A DNA stretch of 47,067 nucleotides from Planctomycetota bacterium. Lineage in GTDB: Bacteria > Planctomycetota > E44-bin39. Position numbers and translations under genes: made by a program. Of the stretch, positions 24,837-33,037 are shown in pieces (within the stretch, counting starts at the first letter, position 1; each line of letters opens with the position of its first letter). The stretch covers positions 1-47,067 of the forward strand of contig SOJX01000063.1 of NCBI GenBank assembly GCA_004376375.1, given 5' to 3'. Under the pieces are notes generated by a model that saw nothing but the letters and a program-made list of their open reading frames with translations, was not told the origin of the DNA and did not search any database.

Positions 24837-27800
24837 GTGCGGCTTTTCGGAAGGAAAGCGGTTACCGCGGTCCTGGTCGCGGGTGTCGTAGTTTCGTTCT
24901 GCATCATGCCGTGCGACACGCTTGCCAAGGGGAAGGGACGCAGGACGCCTGCACCACCGCCGCCGCAGCAGGAGCAGAAACCGGAAGAAGACAAAATCTA
25001 CATCCCGTACCACCCGGAAGAGTTCGGGAAATGGGCGGAGCTGGAAAGAACGGGCAAAGTCCTGATCCCGTACGGCCTTTACAGGGAGCTTTACCGCCTC
25101 GCCTACCCGGACAGGCCCGGCATCCTTCCCGTGGACGCGGGAAAGCCGTTTATCTCGGCGGCCGAGTACAGCGTGACGCTCGAGGAGAAGCGCATCGAGA
25201 TTACGGCCTCACTCGAAATCGAGGCGCTTGCCGACGGCACGCACACCATCGACCTCGGCCTCGCGGGCGTGCCGATAGCGTCCGCGCTCCTCGACGGCAA
25301 GCCGGCGAAGCTCAAGACCACCAAGCAGGGCAACCTGCTCATCTTTTCCGGCCGCGGGACGAAGAAACTCGTCCTCACGTTCGCGCTGAAGGCGCCCAAG
25401 ACTCCGCGCAGCGGCACGTTCTCGTTCCGCATTCCGCGGACGCCGCAGACGGTCCTCGTCCTCACGACCGAAATCCCGGACCTCGAGATCGAGGTGCCGA
25501 CGGCCTTCGGCGGACAGCACGAGACAATCGAGGAAAAGCGGACGACCGTGAAGGCGTACCTCGGCACGTCCGACCTCGTCCGCGTCAACTGGAAGCCGAA
25601 GGCGAAGGCGACGACGGCCGCGCGGGCGCGCTATACCGTGCGGACGAGCCAGGTCGTCACTATCGCGGACGGCATGGTGCACTCGAGCGTGAAGTTCGAT
25701 TTCGCGCTCGGCACGATGGAGGTCGAGCGGTTCCTCATCGACCTGCCGGAAAATTTCAAGGTCCTCGCAGTCGAGGGCGGCAACATGCGGCTCTGGCGCA
25801 CGGTGAAGGGCGAAAACGTCCGCAGGCTGGAAGTGATTCTCCACTCCCCGGCGAAGAAGAGATTCGAGCTTTCGGTCCGCGGCGAGACGCCGCTTCCGGC
25901 CGGGCTCGGAAAGACCGCGCTTCCGCTTCTGACCTCGCCTTCCGCGCGGCGCGAAAGCGGCAGCATAAGGCTGACCGTGCCGGCGGAGATAACGCTTACG
26001 CTCGGGCGGCAGGAAAACGTCACGCGGCTCTCATCCTCGGCAAGGACCTCGCCCGGCTCGCCGCGGGAGTACAGGTTCTCCTACGACGCGACTCCTATCG
26101 CGCTCGAGACCGTCCTCGTCGAGCGCCCGGTCAAGCTGCGCGGCGTCGTTCGCACGCTCGTCGGCGTTACCGAGGACACGGTGGAGGCGGCGTCGTTCGT
26201 GATGATAACGCCTAAGGGGAGAGGAATCCTCACGGCGGAGATCGAGGCGCCGGCCGACTTCGAGATAACGTCGGTCCGCGGCCCGCACGTCGCGGAGCAC
26301 GACGTCGTGAAGACGAAAGATAAGCAGCTCGTGAAGCTCCAGCTTTCGCGGCGGCTCTTCCACGCGACCTACGTTCTTCTCAGGATGCGGCGGCTGCTCG
26401 AGAAAACGGAGGGCACGGACAGCTTCGCGCTGCCGCGGGTCGCGCCCGCGGGCGTCGACAGGCCGGACGGCGAAATCTATATCTCGCACGCCGACGGCAT
26501 GGAGCTTTACTTCTCCGGCATCGAGAACCTGCGCCAGGTCGACCCGCATTACATGAGTTATTTCAGTTCGTGCGTGCGGGGGCTCCGGCCCGCGCTCGCC
26601 TTCAAGTTCAACGAGAGCGATTACAGGGCGACGATCCACATCCGCCGGCTCGAGAGCACGGCCGAGGCGACGGTAAACCTGCTCGGCCTCGTCGTGGGCG
26701 AGAGCCTCAAGGTGAACGCGCTAATCGATTACACGGTCCGCAACGCGCGTCAGAAAGTTTTTTCGTTCACCTTCCCGAAGGAGATCGCGAAGAAACTCGT
26801 GCCCGAAATCGCGGGCGCGAACATCCGCTCGAAGACCGTCTCCGAGGACGGGACGCAGTGGACGGTCACGCTCCAGTCCGGCGTGCTCGGGCGCTACGCG
26901 CTTTCGGTCTCGTTCGAGATTCCGCTCGAGATTCCGGGCACGCTCGACGCGTTCCCGTTCGTTAACGCGTCCGGCGTGACTCTCCAGCGCAGCTACGTCG
27001 TGATGAAGAACCTCGGGGAGGCGCGCGTGTACGCGGTCCCGCAGGCGGGGATAGAGGAAATCCCGCCCGACGAGTACCCGTACGCTCTGGAGGCGGTGGA
27101 CCTCGTCGGCGTCTGGCGCGCGACTTCGCCCGCGCCGGCGCTGAAGTTCGAGCTCACGCAGCCGGAGCGCGTCGCGGGCGCGGAGATTTCGATCCCGCGC
27201 GCGCTCATCACCACAATCGTGGGCGGCGACGGCACCGCGTACTACGAGGCGAGCTACCTCGTCGAGAACACGGCGCGCCAGTTCCTCGGCGTGAAACTGC
27301 CGGAGGGCGCGGACCTGTGGGCGGTCGCGGTGGAGAAGACCACCGGCCGCCTCGAGCCGGTGAAACCGGCGGTGGGCAAGGACGACAGCATCCTCATCCC
27401 GCTGCCGAAACTCACCCGCGGCGACCTCGCGTTCGAGGTCGTGGTCCTTTTCGCGCTCAAGCTGGGCGGCGTGGGCGGCATATGGTCGTCGCCGGAGCTT
27501 CCCGCGCCCGAGGTCGTCGGCGTGCCGCAGGGCACGGTGAAGGCGACGTACTGGGACCTTACGCTTCCCGACAAGGTGACGTTCACCGGTTTTTCCGGCA
27601 ACGTGGACCCGAGCCTTGAAAGCGATATCGCGCGCGCCGACCTCTCGGCCTTCATGCAGGAGCAGGACAGGATCGAGAACGAAATCCGGCAGGCGAAAAG
27701 CATCGACGAGCGGCTCCGCCTGACAAAGAATTTCCAGTACGCTCTGGCGCGTGCGCAGGGGCAGTCGGCCTACCTCGAGCTGGCGGCACGGAACGACTAC

Positions 27801-29249
27801 AGGAACCCGGACAATCTCGGCCAGGGCAAGATGCAGGGCAGCGACCTTTCAGGAAACAAACAGTATAATTGGGATATACAGAGAGACCTGCGCTCCAACG
27901 ATGCCAAGTCCAGCAGCATAATCAGCGAGCTCCAGAAGCAGGCCGCGCCCGCGCCCATGACGAACCTGCCGCTTGCGGTCAACGGGCTGGATTTCGTGAA
28001 GGCGTATGCCCCGAATTACAGCGGCCGGCAATCCGACAACACGCCGATAACGGGAAAGAAGAACTTCAACGACATCGGCTGGACGTGGACGGGCGGTGGG
28101 AAGACGTTTATCGGCTCGGAGGTGCTCGATCCCCAGATCCTCGTGGCCTACAATTACAGGGGGAGGGTCGACCGGGATCGGGATCATGATTATTTTTCAG
28201 AGAGTAAAGAGTCCGGCAAACAGATGGAGTACGCTCAAGAGCAGCGCAAGCTCGATTTAAAGAAGCGCGCGAAGAAAAAGCAGGCCAGCCGGCTGCGCTC
28301 GAACCTCGCGCAGAAGTCGCAGCAGATGAAGAACAAGCAGAGTGAAGACCTCAAGCGTAACCGCCGCATCCGGGACGATCTGAACGAGCTGAGCGAGCGG
28401 CAGGATGCCCTGGAGAACAAGGAGCTTTCCGCTGAAGAAGAAAAGCCGATCGTAACGCACGGATTAGGCGTCGGAGGCGGCGCGGCCGGCACTTACGGCC
28501 AGCGCTTCAGGCGTACGCGGCGGTTTCCTGCCGGCGAATCAAAGGACGATACCCCTGATATAAGCGAATCGTCGTATAGGGGCAGACCTGTGCGTCCGGA
28601 GCAGAAACCGGTATGGGAACCCGAACCCGCCGAGGCTTTCGCTCCCGCGCCCGATTCCGGGGGCGCGCCCCGGGGCGGGAAATGGTGGTCGAAAAAGGGT
28701 GAGAAGGAGAAGGGCCGTCCCGCCGGTCCGGCGGGGGTTGTCGAAACTTGCACCGCCAGCGGAACGCCGTCGATGCGTAACACGTCCGTGACTTTTACAG
28801 ACAGTGATAAGGAATCAGACGAAAAAGCGGTCCTGCCGGAAGGCGTTTCCGTGGAGCAGGTTGACGTCTCGACCAGCTTCCAGAAGCGCAGCGGCGTCGT
28901 CTCGCTCCCGGTTTCGGTGCGCCACATGGTGGGCAGGAACCGGTTCTTCTTCCGCCGGCTCGCGTCCGGCACGCCGACGCTGAGCGTTTCTTACCGCGCG
29001 GTCGGAGTCGAGGAGTGGTTCGCTTCGCTTGTGCGGCTCCTTGCGCTTGCGGCGATTTTTGCGGCGGCGGTGCGGATGAAGGCGTCGTTTTTCGGCAAGG
29101 CAAGGCCTGCGCGGTGGATAATGGAGACGGCTGCGCTTGCGCTCCTGGTACTGATAACGGCGGTTTCTTCGGTCGCGGCCGTGGTCGTTTTCGTCGTGGC
29201 GGTTGGATGCATCGTCGGGGGCCCGCGGCTTCTGCACCGCGTTGCATAG
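24837..29249 (+). CDS. Giant secreted/membrane paralogue 3 (VPY-family)
   Basis: A 1470-aa protein. From GTG 24837 a signal peptide can be read (RLFGRK then a hydrophobic core to TLA-K, about residue 30), followed by a Pro/Gln linker, IYIPYHPEEFGKW and VLIPYGLYRELY. About 880 residues of beta modules shared with paralogues 1 and 2 come next, up to FTGFSGN. Then comes a variable region of about 430 residues with a Lys/Arg/Gln-rich coiled-coil stretch (about 1125-1195) and lower GC3. It ends with conserved strands and two C-terminal helices, stopping at TAG. GTG 24837 has no Shine-Dalgarno. The frame is the same as that of paralogue 2, separated from it by one TAG and 19 sense codons. Translation may depend on coupling or on amber readthrough. 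Confidence 0.75.
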   Translation: MRLFGRKAVTAVLVAGVVVSFCIMPCDTLAKGKGRRTPAPPPPQQEQKPEEDKIYIPYHPEEFGKWAELERTGKVLIPYGLYRELYRLAYPDRPGILPVDAGKPFISAAEYSVTLEEKRIEITASLEIEALADGTHTIDLGLAGVPIASALLDGKPAKLKTTKQGNLLIFSGRGTKKLVLTFALKAPKTPRSGTFSFRIPRTPQTVLVLTTEIPDLEIEVPTAFGGQHETIEEKRTTVKAYLGTSDLVRVNWKPKAKATTAARARYTVRTSQVVTIADGMVHSSVKFDFALGTMEVERFLIDLPENFKVLAVEGGNMRLWRTVKGENVRRLEVILHSPAKKRFELSVRGETPLPAGLGKTALPLLTSPSARRESGSIRLTVPAEITLTLGRQENVTRLSSSARTSPGSPREYRFSYDATPIALETVLVERPVKLRGVVRTLVGVTEDTVEAASFVMITPKGRGILTAEIEAPADFEITSVRGPHVAEHDVVKTKDKQLVKLQLSRRLFHATYVLLRMRRLLEKTEGTDSFALPRVAPAGVDRPDGEIYISHADGMELYFSGIENLRQVDPHYMSYFSSCVRGLRPALAFKFNESDYRATIHIRRLESTAEATVNLLGLVVGESLKVNALIDYTVRNARQKVFSFTFPKEIAKKLVPEIAGANIRSKTVSEDGTQWTVTLQSGVLGRYALSVSFEIPLEIPGTLDAFPFVNASGVTLQRSYVVMKNLGEARVYAVPQAGIEEIPPDEYPYALEAVDLVGVWRATSPAPALKFELTQPERVAGAEISIPRALITTIVGGDGTAYYEASYLVENTARQFLGVKLPEGADLWAVAVEKTTGRLEPVKPAVGKDDSILIPLPKLTRGDLAFEVVVLFALKLGGVGGIWSSPELPAPEVVGVPQGTVKATYWDLTLPDKVTFTGFSGNVDPSLESDIARADLSAFMQEQDRIENEIRQAKSIDERLRLTKNFQYALARAQGQSAYLELAARNDYRNPDNLGQGKMQGSDLSGNKQYNWDIQRDLRSNDAKSSSIISELQKQAAPAPMTNLPLAVNGLDFVKAYAPNYSGRQSDNTPITGKKNFNDIGWTWTGGGKTFIGSEVLDPQILVAYNYRGRVDRDRDHDYFSESKESGKQMEYAQEQRKLDLKKRAKKKQASRLRSNLAQKSQQMKNKQSEDLKRNRRIRDDLNELSERQDALENKELSAEEEKPIVTHGLGVGGGAAGTYGQRFRRTRRFPAGESKDDTPDISESSYRGRPVRPEQKPVWEPEPAEAFAPAPDSGGAPRGGKWWSKKGEKEKGRPAGPAGVVETCTASGTPSMRNTSVTFTDSDKESDEKAVLPEGVSVEQVDVSTSFQKRSGVVSLPVSVRHMVGRNRFFFRRLASGTPTLSVSYRAVGVEEWFASLVRLLALAAIFAAAVRMKASFFGKARPARWIMETAALALLVLITAVSSVAAVVVFVVAVGCIVGGPRLLHRVA

Positions 29250-29256
29250 CAGAATG

Positions 29257-29296
29257 GTTATTCAGTTATTCAGTTATTCGGTTGTTCGGTTATTCG
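29257..29296. repeat. Octamer tandem repeat (gttattcg)
   Basis: Five eight-base units: gttattca twice, gttattcg, gttgttcg, gttattcg. It begins eight bases after the stop of paralogue 3. It resembles the heptamer tracts but has period 8. Confidence 0.9.
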
Positions 29297-29344
29297 GTTA
29301 TAAAATAAAAACCGGACAACCTTTTGTTGCAGCATATTTTCATC

Positions 29345-29372
29345 TTGACAGGGGATGAGCGACTGTCATAAT
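29345..29372 (+). promoter_or_regulatory. Sigma70 promoter with symmetric operator upstream of the metal-efflux genes
   Basis: TTGACA (29345-29350), a 16-bp spacer and CATAAT (29367-29372); the start site is expected near 29379. A perfect inverted repeat TGACAG-N11-CTGTCA (29346-29351 and 29363-29368) spans the -35, spacer and -10. This is the position expected for a repressor or a MerR-type activator. No regulator gene is present nearby. Confidence 0.55.
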
Positions 29373-29407
29373 GTAGTGAAAATATAATCGGGTGGAATGT
29401 CCTGAAC

Positions 29408-29848
29408 ATGAAACGAATATTGAACAGTACGCTCACATTATATGCTTTTCTCCTGACCTATTTAACCATGACATTATGTCTCGGTTCCGGACTGGTACTC
29501 TGCATCGGGCCTCGCGGGCATTTTGGCCTGGAGTCCGAACACAAGGCCAAACCCTTACCCACCAGACACAACCATACGGATGAATCGAATAGTTCTGCGA
29601 CGGATAGTATTCGGGCAGGGAATGATCATTGCCATTTCAGTTGTGTTGACTACGGCATACCATCTGCGGCTAATCGGAATCTCACTCCTGTTCGAGACGA
29701 TTTTGAAATTTCAATTTTCGCCAACTTAACACCGTTTCCCGTGATTACATTCTCCAGTCATCCGTATGCCCTGTATTCAAACGGCGAACGAAATGAGCCC
29801 GACCGGCAGTTTCCCACTTTTCTCCTTACGACAATTCTTCTCATTTAA
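29408..29848 (+). CDS. Small secreted or anchored Cys/His protein beside the efflux operon
   Basis: A 146-aa protein. A hydrophobic N-terminus (about 8-32) contains LCLGSGLVLCIG, followed by GPRGHFGLES, a polar stretch with several His and Asn, and a DHCHFSCVD motif near residue 72. The last 60 residues are poorly distinctive. Proteins with a 'CIG..GH...E' segment and a downstream C.H..CVD are, in my recollection, found next to heavy-metal RND pumps, but I cannot place this in a named family. Cys and His suggest metal binding in the periplasm. The ATG at 29408 has no strong Shine-Dalgarno; a good promoter lies 30-60 bp upstream. Confidence 0.55.
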   Translation: MKRILNSTLTLYAFLLTYLTMTLCLGSGLVLCIGPRGHFGLESEHKAKPLPTRHNHTDESNSSATDSIRAGNDHCHFSCVDYGIPSAANRNLTPVRDDFEISIFANLTPFPVITFSSHPYALYSNGERNEPDRQFPTFLLTTILLI

Positions 29849-29869
29849 AATCATTATCCCTCGGCTGTA

Positions 29870-29894
29870 AAACTGTGTTTGCTTAACACAGTTT
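29870..29894 (+). terminator. Hairpin between the small protein gene and the efflux operon
   Basis: Perfect 10-bp arms aaactgtgtt/aacacagttt with a five-base loop, followed by the T-rich gtgttttgttgt. It may be a terminator or attenuator after the 29408 gene, or an operator for the operon starting at 29954. Confidence 0.45.
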
Positions 29895-29953
29895 GTGTTT
29901 TGTTGTGGTTATCCGTTCCTTGAGGACAACACACAACTTTAGGAGAGAAAAGC

Positions 29954-31360
29954 ATGAATATACGATGTTCGATATTAATCGCAGTTTTTTACCTGATGGT
30001 GATTTCCGGCTGCTCGAGTACAGTTGTGGATTTTCCTCTGATTGAGAAACGCCCGCTCGGAAAAGACATGATGACTTTTTCGACTGCGGGAGATAACGGG
30101 GAACCTGGGGCGGTTGGCCGGGAATTCAAGGCCCCGGAGGGTGTGATCACACTGCGTGAAGCTCTGTCATCCGCCCTGATGGGAAATCCGGAACTTGCGG
30201 CTTTTTCGTGGGAAATCAGGGCAGCGGAAGCCAGAGCTCTCCAGGCCGGCCTTATCCCGAACCCTGAGATCGAGATCGAAGCTGAGGAGTTTGGGGGAAT
30301 CGGCGAGAGACGTAATTTCAAGGGTGCAGCAGGCACGCTCGTGTTAAGCCAGTTGATCGAGTTGGGTTCCAAAGGTTCGAAACGCAGGCGTGTTGCATCA
30401 CTGGAAAGCGGGCTTGCCGGATGGGACTATGAAGCCAAACGTCTGGAGGTAGTATCTGAAACGACGAAAACCTTTATTGAAGTTATTGCAGCCCAGGACC
30501 TGGTAACACTTAAGGAAGAACTATTGCGCCTCGCGGAAGAGGTGCTGACAACGGTATCAGAACGGGTCAAGGCTGGTAAAGTTTCACCGATTGAGGAGAC
30601 GAGAGCTAAAATCAGTGTCTCGACCAGCAGGATTGGGGTTGTACAGGCGAAACGCGACCTGAAGATAGCCAGAAAAAAATTAGCGGCTGCCTGGGGTGGG
30701 AAAACGGCGCTCTTCGAGCAGGCCAGGGGAGATTTAGATACGATCAATCCCGTTCCACCCGTTGGGAACCTGTGGAGCCTGCTCCTGCAAAATCCCGACA
30801 TCGCCAGATGGGAACTCGAAATTAAGCAGCGAAAGGCAGCTTTGGATCTTGAAAAGGCGAATAGAATTCCAGACCTGACACTGAATGCCGGCATGCAGCG
30901 TTTCAACGAAACACATGACGGTTCCTTTTTGTTCGGGGTATCTATCCCAATTCCACTATTTGATCGGAATCAGGGCGGAATAAGGGAGGCGCTTCATTCG
31001 CTTTCCAAAGCGAACGAAGAGCGCAGAGCAACGGAAGTCCAGATTCACGCCGCATTGACCGAAGCATATCAAACTCTTGCCTGCGCTCATTCCGAGGCAA
31101 AGACGCTGAAAGACGATGTCCTTCCATCAGCCGAGCAAGTGTTCAAAGACATAAAAGAAGGTTACAGGCTTGGAAAATTCGGTTACCTGGAAGTACTGGA
31201 AGCCCAGCAGACCTTATTCGAGGTAAAGGAACAGTATATCGAATCACTGGCTACCTATCATTCTTCAGTAGCCGATGTGGAACATCTGATAGCACGAGGA
31301 CTGGAAAGCCTGACAGAAACTCCAAAAAATGAAACGAAAGGAAATGACAATGATAAATAA
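29954..31360 (+). CDS. TolC-family outer-membrane efflux lipoprotein (CzcC/CusC type)
   Basis: A 468-aa outer-membrane channel of a tripartite metal efflux pump. The lipoprotein signal ends VISGC with Cys20. Two TolC repeats are visible, each with a long helical hairpin. The first starts at VITLREALSSALMGNPELAA with the LQAGLIPNPEIEIEAE strand; the second follows PDIARWELEIKQRKAALDLE with IPDLTLNAGMQRF and PIPLFDRNQGGIREA. These are the classic CzcC-like motifs. An AGGAGAG precedes ATG 29954. The gene is followed by the periplasmic adaptor, whose Shine-Dalgarno lies on this gene's stop codon, so the three pump genes form one operon. Confidence 0.92.
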   Translation: MNIRCSILIAVFYLMVISGCSSTVVDFPLIEKRPLGKDMMTFSTAGDNGEPGAVGREFKAPEGVITLREALSSALMGNPELAAFSWEIRAAEARALQAGLIPNPEIEIEAEEFGGIGERRNFKGAAGTLVLSQLIELGSKGSKRRRVASLESGLAGWDYEAKRLEVVSETTKTFIEVIAAQDLVTLKEELLRLAEEVLTTVSERVKAGKVSPIEETRAKISVSTSRIGVVQAKRDLKIARKKLAAAWGGKTALFEQARGDLDTINPVPPVGNLWSLLLQNPDIARWELEIKQRKAALDLEKANRIPDLTLNAGMQRFNETHDGSFLFGVSIPIPLFDRNQGGIREALHSLSKANEERRATEVQIHAALTEAYQTLACAHSEAKTLKDDVLPSAEQVFKDIKEGYRLGKFGYLEVLEAQQTLFEVKEQYIESLATYHSSVADVEHLIARGLESLTETPKNETKGNDNDK

Positions 31361-31370
31361 GGAGAAAACC

Positions 31371-33023
31371 ATGAAGGCAAAGAAAAAACTTCTCGTCATC
31401 ACCGCAGCGGTTGCGGCCTGTCTCGCCCTGGCTGCCGTCGTCGCGTGGTTCGGGGTAACGGCGCAGCATCCGGACGAGGTGCACCCATGCGTAGACCCAC
31501 TCGTTTCCCACGCTGCGGCAGATATCGACGACCATGCGGTACTCGGCGGTGAGCCGGCAAAGCACGACGACGACGGCGAAGAAGACGGCCACAAAGATCA
31601 CGAGGGAGAGGCGGACCACGACGAAGACGAGGGTCATGACGAACACGGTGACGAAGATGAACACGCAGGCTGCGGAGGCGAGGCCCATGAAGGAGATATC
31701 AAGCTGAGTGCATCGGAGCTTGAGAAATTCGGTATCGTCACCCGGAAGGCAGGACCCGGCAGCCTTCACAACGAGATTAGCCTTCCCGGCGAAATCGTCG
31801 CCAACGCCGACCGGGTGGCCCACATCGTCCCGCAGGTGCCGGGAATTGTCAGCAAGGTTTTCAAGACGGTCGGGGACAAAGTCAAGGCGGGTGAGGTCCT
31901 CGCGTTCCTCGAAAGCGCGCAGCTTGGCGAAGCCAGGGTGGCTTACCTGGCAAAACTGTTGGACCTCGAGCTTGTAAAGATCGACCTCGAGAGGGCGCGG
32001 GCAATTCACGACAACATGCGGATGCTGCTGAATGCCCTGAAAAAAGAACCGACGCTCGTGGAGATTCGGGGGTTCAACTACAAGGAAATAGACGAGAACT
32101 ACAACACCCTGATCAGCACATACGCCGAATTCAAGCTCGCCAGAAAAACATACGAAAGAGAAAAAGAACTCCACGAAAAAAAGATAAGCAGTGAAGAAGA
32201 TTTCCTCGCGGCTGAAAACGGGTTCGAGAAAGCCGAGGCCGCATACATCGGCACGCGTGACAGCATCCGCTTCGCCGTCGTTCGTTCACTTCAGGAGGCC
32301 ACGCGGTTGGTCAAGAAAGCCGAGTTCGAGGCGAAGGCGGCCGAAGAGGGGCTGGTGATTTTCGGCCTTGCACGGGCGGACATCGCCCACCTGCAAGAAG
32401 ACAGGCGGCTGGAGGCACACGGCGAGCACCTCACACAAGTGGCATTGAAGGCGCCGATCGCAGGAGTGGTTACGGATAGACATATGACCCTCGGCGAGAG
32501 GGTTACGGACGAAACGGACGTCTTTACCATAGTCGACCTGAGCACGGTCTGGGTTAATCTGAGCGTTTTCCAAAGAGACCTGGATTCAGTCCGGAAAAAT
32601 CAAAAAGTTACGATCCGGGCGCAGTATTCAGACGAACGGGCTTCGGGAGTAATAAGCATGATTACCCCGTTCGTCAGCGAGTCTACCCGCACGGCGACAG
32701 CCCGGATCGTTATCAGTAATGATGGCCGTTGGCGCCCCGGAACGTTTGTAACGGGAAACATCAGCATATCGGAAGAAAATCTTGGCCTGATCGTGCCAAA
32801 GAAAGCAGTCCAGACTTTCGAAGGAAAGAAAGTGATCTTTATCGAAGAAGGCCCGGGTGTCTTCGAAATGGCAACCGTTCAGACAGGCCGGTCGGACAGT
32901 TTGAACATCGAGATTACTTCCGGGCTCGAATCGGGTGCACGGTACGTTGCCAAAGGGGCATTCGAGTTGAAAGCCAAAATTCTGACCAGCACGATGGACT
33001 CCCATGCAGGCCACGGCCACTAG
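31371..33023 (+). CDS. RND periplasmic adaptor (CzcB/CusB type) with His/Asp-rich N-terminus
   Basis: A 550-aa membrane-fusion protein linking the inner-membrane pump to the TolC-like channel. An N-terminal membrane/signal segment (about 6-30) is followed by an acidic, His-rich stretch (about 55-105) that probably binds metal. The adaptor core begins at ISLPGEIVANADRVAHIVPQ. Lipoyl halves VFKTVGDKVKAGEVLAFLES and LKAPIAGVVTDRHMTLGERV flank a long coiled-coil insertion (about 190-330). The protein ends with HAGHGH. ATG 31371 is preferred because AAGGAG (31359-31364) lies six bases upstream and just past the preceding gene's stop; ATGs at 31329, 31344 and 31350 are alternatives. His-rich content suggests Zn, Co, Cd, Ni or Cu, not resolved further. 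Confidence 0.9.
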   Translation: MKAKKKLLVITAAVAACLALAAVVAWFGVTAQHPDEVHPCVDPLVSHAAADIDDHAVLGGEPAKHDDDGEEDGHKDHEGEADHDEDEGHDEHGDEDEHAGCGGEAHEGDIKLSASELEKFGIVTRKAGPGSLHNEISLPGEIVANADRVAHIVPQVPGIVSKVFKTVGDKVKAGEVLAFLESAQLGEARVAYLAKLLDLELVKIDLERARAIHDNMRMLLNALKKEPTLVEIRGFNYKEIDENYNTLISTYAEFKLARKTYEREKELHEKKISSEEDFLAAENGFEKAEAAYIGTRDSIRFAVVRSLQEATRLVKKAEFEAKAAEEGLVIFGLARADIAHLQEDRRLEAHGEHLTQVALKAPIAGVVTDRHMTLGERVTDETDVFTIVDLSTVWVNLSVFQRDLDSVRKNQKVTIRAQYSDERASGVISMITPFVSESTRTATARIVISNDGRWRPGTFVTGNISISEENLGLIVPKKAVQTFEGKKVIFIEEGPGVFEMATVQTGRSDSLNIEITSGLESGARYVAKGAFELKAKILTSTMDSHAGHGH

Positions 33024-33037
33024 GAAAGGCGGGCGTA

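Noticed and set aside
32729..33037. N-terminal extension of the RND transporter
   Set aside because: It lies entirely within the adaptor gene in another frame; the family N-terminus matches ATG 33038.
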